Of a stretch of 64,000 nt of DNA, positions 34,096-46,851 are shown piece by piece. The notes under the pieces were generated by a model. That model was given only the letters and a program-made list of their open reading frames with translations. It had not been told where the DNA came from and did not search any database. The DNA is from Rhizophagus clarus. Its lineage: Eukaryota; Glomeromycota; Glomeromycetes; Glomerales; Glomeraceae. Position numbers and translations under genes: made by a program. Within the stretch, counting starts at the first letter, position 1; each line of letters begins with the position of its first letter. Location: NCBI GenBank assembly GCA_015698045.1, contig BLAL01000062.1:682001-746000 (forward strand). Direction: 5' to 3'.

Positions 34096-37000
34096 TTATA
34101 AAATGGCATGCTGGCCATATATTATCGACCGTATTTTAAAATAATCGTCTGATAAAGAACCTTCCAAGGTCAATTGTCCAGTTGGCGTCTATATCAGAAT
34201 AATATTATATTATTGTTCTTATCACGTGAAAATTAAACCAAGCGTACAAATTATTTCTTACTTTTCTAACGGCAACTTTTTCGTTACAAACCAATACACC
34301 TTCGCCTTTAAATTCTGCAATAATTCCCTCTAATTGCAGCACTCGTTTCAATTCTGTAAGTTTAATTTCGCCAACAAATACCGGATTATCGCTAGCAGCG
34401 TATTCTTCAATTGGCATTACATCAAGTATGGGAAATGATGAATCTGGAGGAAGATGTATTTTTCCAGATATGAATGAAATATCGTAATCTTCCAACTATT
34501 TTATTAGGAATTAATAAATATATATGTATTCATAATATTGTTGTACGAAAACCTTCAGAATATGAGTTACCTTTGAAAGTCTCAACGAACTAACCAAAGA
34601 ATCGGTTAGTTTAACTTGATAAAAATTTATGGCTTCAGATACATTTAGTAACTCTCCAACATCAGGTGTATATATATCGCGCGTCATGGATAAACAGCTC
34701 GAAACAAAGTCACGAGTTGCTTCAGGTGACGCGTGAACAACTATCTAGAGAAAAATTTTTATGATTTTGTTAATAAATAAATATAAGATCTAAGATAATC
34801 GGGCATTTGACTTACTAATTTTCTTGGCTGTACTTGAGGTACAATTGTTTTCAATGATCGTCCGTCATTTGTGCCTTCAAGATCAATGTACCTTAATTGA
34901 CATTGAAAATGTATATCTTCATCATAATATACATATTTCGTTGGTACATTTGAATCGGCAGTCGATTGATCTACTTTGTCAGACTAATAAAAAAGAGATA
35001 TATATATTATAAATAATTTACGTGATTTCACTAAAAGAAAACAAACGAATTTAATCTTATTCACACACGTCGTCATTGTTATCATCTTCCATCCTATCAC
35101 CACTTTCACCATCAATTACGAGCCCAAATCCTTCAATCCCTTTGTTCTTGAATTGATCTGCCTGAATGATTTCACCGTATTCGTCATATCTTTTCCTCTT
35201 TTCGATATATGGAAACATTAAATAACTTTGAGTTTGCTTAAAAAAACCTCCGAGTTTAGTTGCATCTCTAACATAAAGATCAAATTGAGTGGCAAGTAAT
35301 TCTTCTATATCATTATCACCAAGCTCACTTTCCGATCTATCAGATTCATCCTCCTCAATGATAGAAAGCGATTTAGCAATGAGGGCTGCCTGTGCTGCTT
35401 CACGTTCATTTTTTTTACGTTGTTCGTTTTTATAATCTATAAGCTCCTGACCTTCTAGTGGAACTTTTTTTCTAATCTTTAAAATACATATATGATACGT
35501 AAATAGCCAATTACATAGTAAAACACCATTATATTTAGATACATCCATAAAATACCTCAAGAGACATTATGAGATCTAATGTAATAGGGGGTTTCACAGG
35601 AGAATTAGTATTATCCTCCTCGCTTCTATCTACCCATTCACAATATAATTTTCTTGCCAGAGAGTATGGTGGACCTCGATCGGTTAATATAACAGCATTC
35701 TCTGGTGAAGTTCCCCATTCTAAAAATAGATCTCTAGCATATCCTGAATCTAAACTAACATTACTTGCTATAACAACTTTAGGTTCTGGATATTTTGCTA
35801 ATTCTTTATAACGTGTACACAACCGAAGGTATCTGATTTTAAAAAAGATAAAGAGTATTAGTTACGATAAATATTAAATTAAGCCGATAAATGCTTATAA
35901 GCAACTTCAAACTTATTTATTTTGTTTATTTTATTAATTAGATTAAGAAAACTAACCTAAATTCAAAAGGATTTTCTCTTTTGTCATCAAATTGTCTATT
36001 GATAGCGTCACTCATCCATTCCAGCATACTTTTTGCATATTGTATTGTATTATAACTCTGATAGCTCAAAAATATCAAAGGATATGTAAGTTGATGAAAT
36101 GCCCAATGTTGATCCAATAAATATGCCAATTCTAATACTCTTGCAGATGAATCTGTAGGTAATAACACAGATCCACTGTCTTGCAATGTTGACATTATTG
36201 TTTCTATTTAATTAAATTTAAGTTAATACTTATAAAAGACATCTGGCGACAATATAAGCAAATAAGCAATATAATCACGGATTGGAATAATTATAATACA
36301 CTAGTTTACCGAATAAAGCAGTATCACGGTGTTTCCTTGCAGGATGGCTTATAAGAGAATTGTACGCGTCTGTTATCATCAAAGTAGGTCGACTCAAAGC
36401 ATCAAGGACAACACCATCTTTATGTAAGACGGTACCGTCTAGATGTCTTTCCTTCTTGTGATTATAGTCAACAGCGTATACGATCTCTTCTGCATCTTTC
36501 TTTATCTTCCATATTGTACCACCTATTGTGTGTCCTGCAGCATATGCTGTGATCGTAATGCTTTTATATTTTCCTTTATTAACCAAATAAGAATTAAATT
36601 TAATCATTTGTTGGAAAATTCAACGATATTATAAACATACCCAATGAACAAGGCTGTGAATATTTTAACGTAGTGATTTGGTCGAACGCAGTATCAACAG
36701 TATTTAAATCAAAAGTATCAAATTCCGACTCATTTATCTTTGATTGAAAAACATCGTATAAACACATTCTACCCATATTTAAAACTGGCAATGTTGCATA
36801 TACAGGACATGAAAGTCCAAAATGTCCATAGGCGTATGGATACGCTCCTAGATGCTGTAAATCAGGATGTGAAAGTAGAAGTGCGTCCACCTGTTTTGCA
36901 ACTCTAAATGACACCGTAATAGGATATTAACTTATGATAGGACATTTTATAAATAAATCAACAATCATTTGGTAACGCTGAATAGTAGTAACCTTCTCAA

Positions 37001-37135
37001 ATTTTTTAAGTCTTCCACATTGAATGCATCATCCCAGCCACAGTCTAGCATTATCCGTACCTCATCGTCGATTTCCACAAGATAACAAAGGGGATCTTCA
37101 TTTTTCGCACCCGATATTGCAGTAAAAACAATCAT
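34096..37135 (-). CDS. CFT2: CPSF2/Cft2 (Ydh1), cleavage and polyadenylation factor subunit
   Basis: CPSF100 homologue, the catalytically inactive partner of the CPSF73/Ysh1 nuclease in pre-mRNA 3'-end processing. Ten exons (37135-36993, 36903-36641, 36573-36310, 36203-35957, 35832-35556, 35476-35069, 34983-34816, 34744-34571, 34495-34262, 34188-34096) give 756 aa, close to human CPSF2 at 782. The metallo-beta-lactamase fold starts near the N-terminus ([10 protein letters not shown]). The zinc motif is degenerate, [15 protein letters not shown] in place of HxHxDH, as expected for CPSF100. A beta-CASP region ([20 protein letters not shown]) and [16 protein letters not shown] follow. Residues around [10 protein letters not shown] and the C-terminal [11 protein letters not shown] also fit. 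The end, [18 protein letters not shown], matches the conserved tail and fixes the last small exon. One donor (GTGTGT after exon 6) is weak. Confidence 0.94.
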
Positions 37136-37973
37136 TTATTAACGAAGTAAAAAAAAAAAATCCCCAGAGAAAAAATTTAGTACATAAATCATATTATGCA
37201 AACAGTGATCTTTCCATTTATGGAAATCTCGGATGATTAATATTAAAATTTTCCTGATCGCGTCTTTTTAGCCTAACCTTACTTTTCTGAATGATATGCT
37301 CACATGATGTAGATTCGATTACTTGATCTGTATAGAACTCAAAGCGTAATTTAATATTTTTTGTGTATATATAACAATGAAAAATATGGCACGTTGATCG
37401 ATCTAAAGCATTTTAATGCGAAACATAATATTTCTTGTTATCCGTAAAACAAAAACTCATATATTGACCATGTAAAGGATTAAGTGTTAGTGAACGTGAA
37501 CTTTTCCGAGATAATAGGAATCCTATTGAAAACCATTGATAAATTCTATGAGATGCTCAAGAATTCTGATGTGCAATTCAAAAAAAAAAGAAAGGAATCG
37601 CACTTTAATGCTTCGATCGTAAGCATATTATACTCGATAATTAACAATACGATATAAATGTAAGCTAGTAAATGTACTATTTTAATGATAATTCTCAAAG
37701 CGATAATAACCAGCATACATTTTACGTGAAACTGATTAATGATTTAATTTGACTCGAATTACACGTCACTATTACTCGAATGTCCAGATAATCAAACCTA
37801 ACAATTTAATAGTGTCCTAAAGATGAATTTAACGCTAAAACATCGAAAATTGTTAGCATTAATTTAGATTTACGGTGTTTCCTAATTTTTAGTAAATCCT
37901 TCCTAAATTGGTAAGTTTGCATCTAATTTTTATAAATTGATTACCTTCGCGTTGATATCGTCAAATTGCCAAT
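37136..37973. promoter_or_regulatory. Divergent intergenic region, CPSF2 / UGO1
   Basis: 838 bp between divergent start codons. It is less homopolymeric than other spacers and has no coding signal. It should contain both promoters. No site could be assigned to a named factor. Confidence 0.45.
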
Positions 37974-38386
37974 ATGACTTCCGAATCAAATGAACAACCA
38001 AAATATACTTATACTCCATTTCCGCAAACGACCACCGTTCACCCGCTCCGACCTTACTATGTACCTCAAGATACGGATCATTATTATACACCTTTTGGCA
38101 ATACTGTTAATCCAACGGAAGTTCAAAATGATACAGATTTAGATTCTCAGAGTGTGTTAAAGGATTTGGCAAGCTTAGGGTTTGTTAAATATGTTGGAAT
38201 AGCTTTATCACATCCTTTTGAAGCTGCAAAGACTTTATTACAAGTTCAATATTTGCCAAACGAAGATGTTATACCAACTGAAAATACACTTAGAAATAAC
38301 GGTTCGGAGGTTGTAATTAATAATTTTATTAGTTTCTTCGATATGTAATTATATTGAAAATTAACTATATTATTAAAATCATAGCT

Positions 38387-38420
<34 letters not shown>

Positions 38421-39584
38421 TTATATGTTCGTTCTTCACAACCTCTTGATCCAAACTCCCCTGGATTTCGTAAAACTAAATCATCAGATAGTCAAGGTTA
38501 TCTTACTACAAATATTTATGACGCATCAACACGACCAAACTACATGTTGCCCCCATTGGAAAATAGTGTATGGTCAACTTTAGTGTCATTAAAAGGTCAC
38601 AATACTGAAGGATTTAGTTCACTTTGGAAAGGTAATATTTTAACGTTTTGCATTATTCTAAAGTTTATTTCCAAGAATTTTTAATCACTATTTGTTTTTT
38701 TATATGAAGGGCAATTTGCAAGTTGGCTTTACGATATGGGTCATCTCTTTCTCCAGCCGACACTTGAAGGCGCATTGAACGATGCATTTGATTTATATGA
38801 TGATACAATTCCGCTGATTTATTTGGATCGCGTCGGACCTAATATTGCTACCTTAGTGACCAGCCATCTTGTAGTTGGAGTGCTTTTAAGTCCTTTGGAG
38901 GTCATACAAACAAGGTAATACTGCTCATTACCGAAAATTGTACCTACGAATTTTTAAACCTTATATTATGATGTTATTTTTGTTAGGCTTATTGTTCAAA
39001 CATCATCACCACTTCATAAAAAGTATAGTGGTACATTTGATTGTTTGCGCAAGATGATTAAAGAAGAAGGATTCTCTTCTTTGTATTGGTCCCATAACCT
39101 TTTGCCATCAATTGTCTATCATACAATCTCCCCGTTGTTGGAATGCACAATCCCATTAATTATAGATCGTATATTTCATATTTCACCGGCAGATTCCCCA
39201 TTTTTATATGGACTTGCACAACTTGGACTTAATACACTTCAATTGCTCATAATTTTACCTCTCGAAACTGTTCGTAAGAGATTACATTGTCAAATCCGAT
39301 CTCGTACTCCAGACAAATCATTTGAAACAATTGTTCAAACGCGTAAAGCTCCTTATGTTGGCATTTTAGATGCAATTTATAGAATAATTATTGAGGAAGG
39401 CATCAGTCAAAAATACGTACCTACGCGTGGAAACGCTCAAAAACGACGTAGGCAACGTGGTTGGTTAGATAATTATGGAATTAGAGGATTGTATCATGGA
39501 TTTTATATCCATTTCACTACCAACGTGACTACATTTTTATTTCAAACTGTGAATGGTGTCGAAGATGAATTTGAAAATTATTAG
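37974..39584 (+). CDS. UGO1: Ugo1-like modified mitochondrial carrier (outer-membrane fusion factor)
   Basis: Fungal Ugo1 homologue, an outer-mitochondrial-membrane protein of the carrier fold that couples Fzo1 and Mgm1 in mitochondrial fusion. Four exons (37974-38312, 38385-38631, 38710-38914, 38987-39584) give 462 aa; yeast Ugo1 has 502. A Pro/Tyr-rich N-terminus (TPFPQTTTVHPLRPYYVP) leads into carrier-like segments: VGIALSHPFEAAKTLLQVQY, then VTSHLVVGVLLSPLEVIQTRLIVQ and QLLIILPLETVRKRLHCQ. These are degenerate PX[DE]XX[KR] signatures, as in Ugo1 and SLC25A46. Exon 2 opens with a run of ten Asp codons (GAT microsatellite), giving an acidic loop likely to vary in length between strains. The exon 1 donor could be either of two GT sites three bases apart; both keep frame. 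Confidence 0.88.
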
Positions 39585-39724
39585 GACAAAAAAATTTTTT
39601 TCATTTACATAGAAGGGTTATTTAATGATGTACTAATAATAATATTTGGAACGAAATTAGTTTAAGAAGATAAATCATTTTTCAAAATTCACGTTATTTA
39701 TTCATTCAATAAATATCTAAAATA

Positions 39725-40359
39725 TCATGTATATTTCAAAGATAAAATTACTAGGAAAATTAGTATAAAGATGAAAGTTCTTCCATCAATTCTTAAGTAA
39801 ATAAATAAAGGAGCCCTCATTGTAATTGGCATGTAATCATTTCGTTTAAACCAAGATCCTTTGATTCCTCTTACTAACATTAAGTAGTATTTTCTCTCAG
39901 TGCTTATAAACAAATCTGCTTCTCTTAGTTCAAATTTTTGCTAAATAAATAAATAAATTGACCTATGCTCATCATTCAAATATTGGTAATTGCTTAATTA
40001 ATCCTTCAATAATTTATTAGACATATATCAAAGAACTGACCTGTCACTTGATTTGTAAGATTACCCAGTACACTAGTAGCACTACCAATGATATACCCCA
40101 AAAAGATAAACGCGTTAAAGGTAAAGGTAGTTCAAAAGTAAACTGTGTAAATACTGAATTGTGAAATAGCTTTGAACTTCTCAGTTTCGTCGTTCCTAGC
40201 TTTTTAATTGAACGCTTCGGACTAAATTCAATATTGACTATTGTTTTTAGTTAAAAGTGTACATAGGATTAAGACATTATCACGACACGAGTATAATATT
40301 CACACAGTTTTAACCAAGTTGACACTTTTAGTTTTGGAAAAAACTTTCAAATTACGCAT
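39725..40359 (-). CDS. Putative small membrane protein, unrecognised
   Basis: Three exons proposed (40359-40326, 40237-40065, 39940-39725) join in frame to 140 aa. The N-terminus is basic (MRNLKVFSKTK, then SPKRSIKKLGTTKLRSSK). A hydrophobic segment follows (TRLSFWGISLVVLLVYW), then a charged middle (KFELREADLFISTERKY), and a second hydrophobic segment at the end (TFIFILIFLVILSLKY). This would be a two-pass or tail-anchored protein. Only exon 3 and the middle exon look protein-like; exon 1 is chosen for phase alone. It lies tail-to-tail with UGO1 and just upstream of the Nudix gene's 3' end. No family is recognised. Confidence 0.4.
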
Positions 40360-40640
40360 AATGAGTCAATCACAAAACTGATTTTGATAACTTTAATGTG
40401 ATGGAACTACAAGCAATTAATATAAAGGATTAGAGGAAATAGGAAAAACAACGAAGTAGAAGAAAAAAGTCTTATAACGAAACAAAGTAACTGATAGCCT
40501 CAAATAAAATCATTAACATAAGGAGCAGAGAAACATTTACTATATTATTTTTAATTAATTTTGCGCATTGACGTAAATTCAAACTCTCATTATAAAATCG
40601 GTATAAAACTAAAATTCTGTTTATTTTTAAATTATTGATT

Positions 40641-42119
40641 TCATTTCGTAAACTTAATTAATATATTCTTGATAATAAAAATTATACGTGGTAATTTTCT
40701 AATTAATATTAAAGCAAATAAAGTTCTGATAATAGTAGCTATGATACAGGATTTTTGTACCGCCGTAAAATATTCACGCCAACCTTCTGCCCAAATTATT
40801 CTGTATATAATGTAAACAATTTACAATTAGATTAATTATTTGAACATTTTTTTAAATAACAATACAAGTAATAAATGATAATGATAATACCTTCGTGTCT
40901 TTAGGTCTGATATTCTTTTTTTATAGTTCTTACGATTTTTTCTTAAAAAACACCATACGAAAAAATTCATATCCCAATAATCAAATTTCGGCCTTTTAGC
41001 ATCTAACCTTCGAGGTGGTATTTCATTTTGTTGGTACATCATGTCTATTAAATCACTTGTCATTTGTAACGTTATCCCCCATAATCTTAATGATCTCTTT
41101 GTTTTTCCATCCACATCACTATGAGGCAATCCAATACAATGAAAGTGCATTCTCCCTATAAGCGTCTTAAATATATTTTGTAATATCCAAGAATTCGGTG
41201 CTAATCTTGATGATAAATCTATTGATTCCGGATCCCATTTTTGTGTAATATTGGGATCAAAAAATATTGAAAGCGGTATCCAATGAGTTGATGCTATTTC
41301 TGATCCAGAAATTTCAATAGGTGGAGTCTCCTTTGTAAGTTGTAAAAACACTAAAATAAAAAAAAAATAAAATAAAATAAAAATTATGATAATAATTTAA
41401 TCCAGGGACCACATTTAAATTAGATTACCAAAAGGACAAAGAACCATTAATAAATTTTTGCCAAAAGTTGAAGTTATCTCTCTTTCATCCAAAGCTCCAG
41501 CATATATGAATAATTCTCGGTTTCCAAGATCTAATCCAACTATTAATAGTAGATTTGACTTTAGATATGCTGTTATAAAGTTTTAAAAGAAATTTTAAAA
41601 TATTGTTTCACCTTCTTCAAATGTTTCTCTTTCAGCTGTGTCTAAATCATCAAAATCATTTGAATCTCGTTTACCGCCAGGAAAAGCAATTTGACCGCTC
41701 CATCGATCACCTTGCCTTAAGGCTCTTTTTACATATAAAATTTCCGGTTCACCATCTTTTACCCATGGTAATTTCCAAAAATCCTCCAATTTTGATTTTT
41801 GTTCATTGTCAGTTCCTTCAATTTGTAAAGATTTATTTGTAGAGGATTCGGCTGAATCAAACTTATTATTATAATCATCATCTTGAGATAAATTTTTAGG
41901 TCTAATACGAATTATTATTGCTACACTCGCCCTACGAGGTTGATATGGTGGTGACTTTATTTCACAATGCAGAATATTTTCGAGATTTGAAATTAAAATT
42001 TTAAGACGTTCTAACGTTGAAGAGACTTGCAAATCAAATTAATTTAGTTTTTGAATAAAAAAAAAAAAAAAATAAATTGAAAATGCAACCATAAATAATT
42101 CTTTACCTGTGTCTGTCAT
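40641..42119 (-). CDS. Nudix hydrolase of the Pcd1/CoA-pyrophosphatase kind with a C-terminal membrane anchor
   Basis: Nucleoside-diphosphate-X hydrolase. Five exons (42119-42107, 42025-41612, 41539-41429, 41350-40891, 40800-40641) give 385 aa; exon 1 codes only the first four residues. The Nudix motif is FPGGKRDSND (119-128), then RETFEEVGLDL from 137. The spacing and DSNDFDDLDTAERE resemble fungal Pcd1-like coenzyme A diphosphatases, but CoA specificity is not shown. A second conserved block, GSEIASTHWIPL, follows. The last exon encodes a hydrophobic stretch (SCIIATIIRTLFALILIRKL) near the C-terminus, a likely membrane anchor with basic flanks. The protein may therefore sit on a mitochondrial, peroxisomal or ER membrane facing the cytosol. 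That localisation is inference. Confidence 0.88.
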
Positions 42120-43533
42120 TTTTTTTAGTTTAATCTAGGATTAAAAAAAAGGTAAAAAAAATAAATAAATTTTTTTTTATTTGATGATCGAAAGATTTCA
42201 AATCTTAAATAGTATTTCATTTATATCAGGTGATTGTGAGAAAAATATTTTATAAGGCATTCAATTATCCAAAATAAGTAAAGGTTCATAAAAATAATGT
42301 TTGCATTGTTTAATTAATAATTACCCCGAAGTAGATTATCAGAAGGACGTATGAATTACACAATAAAATAAGCAGTATAGCGTAGACTGGACTGCGGAGT
42401 ATAACAATGCAAAATTTTTTTGAACCCCATTTTTTGGGATTATAAAATTTATCTCACGAACATTTTTTAATTCAGTGTATTTAGTATTGATTATTTGAGA
42501 TATAAAGAATCAAAATCATAGAAAAGCACTTAAAAGAGCCCTTAGCTATTTACACTATTGACAATCACGCAATGAGATCATTATTTAGATTCTAATTTTG
42601 AAGAGAAAAGATGCCAGCCCAAAATAGTTATTACACAGCCAACACCCTTTCCTAATTCGAATGCAACAACGGTCTAGATGCGAAAAGCAGAATGGTTAAA
42701 ATGGAAATCATGTATCATTTATCTAATATACATAAAAAAAAACGCCCATCCAATTGTCAGTTCAACAGATTATAGTTATTATAGATTTTTGAGTGTGATA
42801 TTATCCGGTTATGTCGAACTAGCATTGGCGAGACAACTAATTATGGATTATGAAATATAAAAATTAAATATATTACGATTGAAGTTCTTTATTTAATAAA
42901 GGTTCAAAATTTACAGTACTTCTTAATAAACAATTCGAACGTCGCTTGAGATCGTTTATCAGGTAGGATTAAAACAGTTGATATTATTATGACGGTAATC
43001 ACGGTATTGCCTATATAAAGCCATTCATTCCGTACTAATTGATAAAGTACAGTCGCGTCGGAAAGTGCTCCCGATTGTTTATGTTACAATTCTTCCTTTT
43101 TTTCTACTTTATTTCATTGTTTTTTTTTTTTTTTTTTTTTTTTTTAAGTTATACAATAATTTGTATAATCAAATTTATTATCAAAATAAGAGCATAAATA
43201 ATAAAATTGCAACTACTGATTTTCCAACTAATTAATATATTACTTAGAAGTGTGATGTCCTCCTAAGAGCTGTACTGAAGGAAAAATGAAATTTAAATAG
43301 TTCTGTTTTTAAGAAGGTTGCGATAATTTGATGTAGCATAAGAAGCAAATTAGGTATAAACTTTTTTAATAATGTTTAAACTAGTGGAAAAATACAAATA
43401 TTTCGCTTTTGTCTTCATTTTCGAATCGGCAGGTGATAACAAGAATTTCTATACATATTTATTGATTATAAACTGCAAGAACCTTTTCAAATCATGTTCA
43501 CAATGATAATGCTTGAACACATTTTATTTTCAT
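42120..43533. other. 1.4-kb spacer with a solitary Tc1-like terminus
   Basis: Contains the Nudix promoter on the left and the peptidase 3' flank on the right. TA followed by CAGTCGCGTCGGAAAGTGCT at 43050 has the form of a Tc1/mariner inverted terminus, but its partner was not found nearby, so it is a fragment at most. The 60-codon frame at 42678-42860 (RKAEWLKWKS) echoes a short frame at 13934-14140. No gene is called. Confidence 0.45.
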
Positions 43534-44192
43534 TCAATTTTCTACTCCAATTTTCTCTTCCAGAAATTTAATAATAATATCAATACCAAAAACTTCTGCA
43601 TCAATATTATCCAAACCATGACCAGTTCCGTTATACATTTTACAAATAATTTCAACATCTCCTTTACCTTTTAAATAGTAATACCAATTTAATCCTTCAC
43701 TGTGTGGTACTCTTTTATCATCAGATCCTAACATTAATAAAGTTGGTGCTTTAACTTTATCAATGTTACTAATTGGAGAACTTTCGTACATAAATTTATA
43801 ATCTGAAGGTTTAACTATTGGTGGATTTGTAAGTGAATAAGGTAGGCCAATTTCTGAAAAACACCTATAATAAAAATGTAAATTAATCTTTTTCCGGAAA
43901 AAAAATGAATATACTAATATTACATACCAATCTGGAATATCTGTAACGGATGCCATGTCTGTAATAAATTTTATTTTTAATAATAAATTAAGGAAAAATA
44001 TTGAAGAATATAATATAACACATACGTCCAATATTTATTACAGGATTTCTCATTACACAAGCCTTATAAAAATCTGGATATTTTCCAATTAAATGAGCCG
44101 AAATAAATCCACCATGACTTCCTCCCATAGCAATTACTTTATTTGGATCTACAAGTCCGTTATCAATAAAATATTGCGCGGAAGCCTATTTA

Positions 44193-44231
<39 letters not shown>

Positions 44232-46741
44232 TTTTACTTAACAATTTACTATTTCCCGTACGATACCTGCACTTCTTTAACATCAAGATCACCGGCTTTG
44301 CCAATTAACGCATCAACGGAATCTTGTCCAAACCCAGTACTTCCAGTATAATTAACTTAATAAATAAAATAAATTATAAATATCTCCCTCAAATATGTTA
44401 AAAATTTATCATTTAAAATACCTAATGCAATAGCATAACCTAATGAAGCTAAAGTTGCAGTATATAAGCTAATATCTGTCGTAATTACACCGTGAGGTCC
44501 ACCATGCGGAAGCACTATTAAAGGTGGCTTTTTATGATTAGAAACTTCATTAGGCCTTACGTAAATAACTTCTAAATTGTTATTATCTGGAATTGGTTGA
44601 ATTATTGACCAGGCAACTTTTGACAAAATTGGTTCGACTATGCAAAAATAAAAAGATATATTCATTAAAATATGGGAAATGATTAAACATGAGATTTTTT
44701 TTTAATTCGTATTTTGGCATACCTTCTTCAATATTTGGCTTATCTATACAAGTCCAATCAACTTTCAGTGCATCATTTTGATATCCTGTTACAATGCCTA
44801 TATACTATATAGTAATAAACCAATTAATCACTAACTTGTTAGAAAAACTATTTATTCAACTTACTAATTCAGCAAAATCATTAGGAGCTCCTTTTGACGC
44901 AATAATATAATTATTGCATGCAATAAATAATGACCAAGTTTCCGTTGGAGTAAGATTCTGAACCTTTCCTGTTTCCAGATTTATTGCTAATACAACTCCT
45001 CTACTTCTCCAAGAACTTTGTATAATCAAAAATTCTTTACCATCAAAGGTAATAAATGATTTTCGTGCCATTTGCTCGTTGTAAATACCAGGAAACCCGT
45101 TTTGAAATGAATCAGATGGAGTACGAACAATCGGGACTATAACTCGATGTGTGTTGGTTGAAAAATTGTACTAATATTTTTATAATTTTTTAAGTAAAAA
45201 AATCATAATTTTCTAATGAAGTTATTTAAAGATTCATTTTACCTCACGAAGTTCAGAACAATAACTATGCGGTCCACTAATTGGATTAGAGTAATAAACC
45301 TATATTACAAATATTTATTGTTTTTAATTAATAACTTATTTAATTATACTAAATAAATATTATACAAACCAAAACTTTCTCTGAAGGAGCAAGTCTTGGA
45401 GAACGAGCATGTTCCAATTGTTCGGTCAAATGGACTATTTGATAGAATTAGTTGATTTGGTGAACATACAAATAAATTTAATAGATGATAAAATAATACC
45501 TAAATCAGTCCCATCAAGTTTAGTTTGATATATCCCATTCCTATAATGACAATGAAAAAGTATCAGTTATAAATTTATTCATTCAAAAAAAATAAGAAAA
45601 AAGATTAACATACAATCTGTTGATACAAGCAGCAACTCCGTAATAACGCGGTTCCTTATTATATCCGTTAAAAATAAGTGTCTTGTCTTCTGGACCGAAA
45701 AATACCTACTTTCGTATAAATTTTAACGTATTTAAGAAAATATATGTATTGTCAATAAATTCAACAAACCTGTCCGGGAATGATTTTTTCAAATTCAGGC
45801 AAAATCTCAACTTTACTTTCCAACACATTCACAACAACAATAACGGATACGCTTTTATTAATGTATCTTTCTCCCAATCCGGGAACAAAATCACATTTCT
45901 AAAAAAAAAAAAAAAAAAATACAGATTAGAATGAATAAATGGATAATTTAAATTCCAAAATAAGTATATACTTTTTCATCTTTTTCGTCTAACGCTTTTC
46001 GTTCAGCAATATAAACGGCCTTTTCTTCATTTTTAGCCCATTTCAAGCTTCCAAAAATTGCTTATTGAATAACAAAAGAATTTTATAATCTTCACTTAAA
46101 AATATAATTCTTAAACTAACATGTTACGTTACCATCGGAATAAAAATCTCCATGAACGTCAGTTACATCGATAGATTGCTTTAAATTTCCTTTATTCCAG
46201 ATCTAAATTTAAATATAAATAAAATTAAAGAATTTTACACATTAAAATTATAAATTAATTAATATTCCCACCTCAACAAATCTCTTTTTCCCTTCATCAT
46301 TTGAAACAGATCTTAATATCAATAATTTATTTCCACTTGGCGATTCAGTTTGCAAAACAACATCACCTAAATCTATAGGTAAAAATGTTGTTGTTATAAC
46401 TTTCGCTACTGTATCTGAACTTTTTTTAGCTGGTAAAGATACAACTAAATTTTTAACAATGTTCCTCTTGAGTTTTCTTTTCAGGTCACGCTGGCTTAAA
46501 ACGACCTGAATAGCTATTTATGGACAATAAAGCTGTAAGGTTAGAAGAAACTAAAAAAAAACTATATTTTTTTGTGATACTTACAAAGTATGGGAGAATT
46601 ATCGCTATTAGCTTCACTAGAAAAAGTTTTTATACCAGCATAAGTTGGTATTGTGGCTAACAGTTTAAACGTTTTTAAACCGACGCTTTCTTCTTTTTCG
46701 TTATTGTCAGTTGTTTGGACTGATTTTTCACTAACGGTCAT
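43534..46741 (-). CDS. APEH: Acylaminoacyl-peptidase (APEH, S9C prolyl-oligopeptidase family)
   Basis: Serine peptidase releasing N-acetylated amino acids from peptide N-termini in the cytosol. Sixteen exons (46741-46585, 46513-46272, 46202-46133, 46060-45972, 45898-45770, 45705-45614, 45540-45500, 45434-45370, 45299-45243, 45170-44865, 44804-44723, 44637-44422, 44355-44267, 44185-44026, 43958-43928, 43864-43534) give 718 aa; human APEH has 732. The N-terminal half is a beta-propeller ([17 protein letters not shown], then [15 protein letters not shown]). The alpha/beta-hydrolase half begins near [12 protein letters not shown]. The catalytic Ser is in GGSHGG (Ser568), Asp is in GSDDKRVP (about 658) and His in GTGHGL (about 691). 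VTDIPDW, typical of APEH, is also present. Exon 15 is only 31 nt. It is divergent from the NUBPL gene with 110 bp between starts. Confidence 0.94.
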
Positions 46742-46851
46742 GGTTTTCGTGTATGAAAAATTTTTCGTTGCGCCGTGTTATCGATGCAGATTGCCGATCG
46801 TAGATTGCAATCTATTACACACCAAAAAATTTGTTTTAGTTACAATACAAT
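46742..46851. promoter_or_regulatory. 110-bp bidirectional promoter, APEH / NUBPL
   Basis: Only 110 bp separate the two divergent ATG codons, so both 5' UTRs and core promoters overlap. The centre has a GC-richer stretch (GCGCCGTG, then GCCGATCG) unlike the surrounding AT-rich DNA. No TATA box is evident. Co-regulation of the two genes is possible but unproven. Confidence 0.6.
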
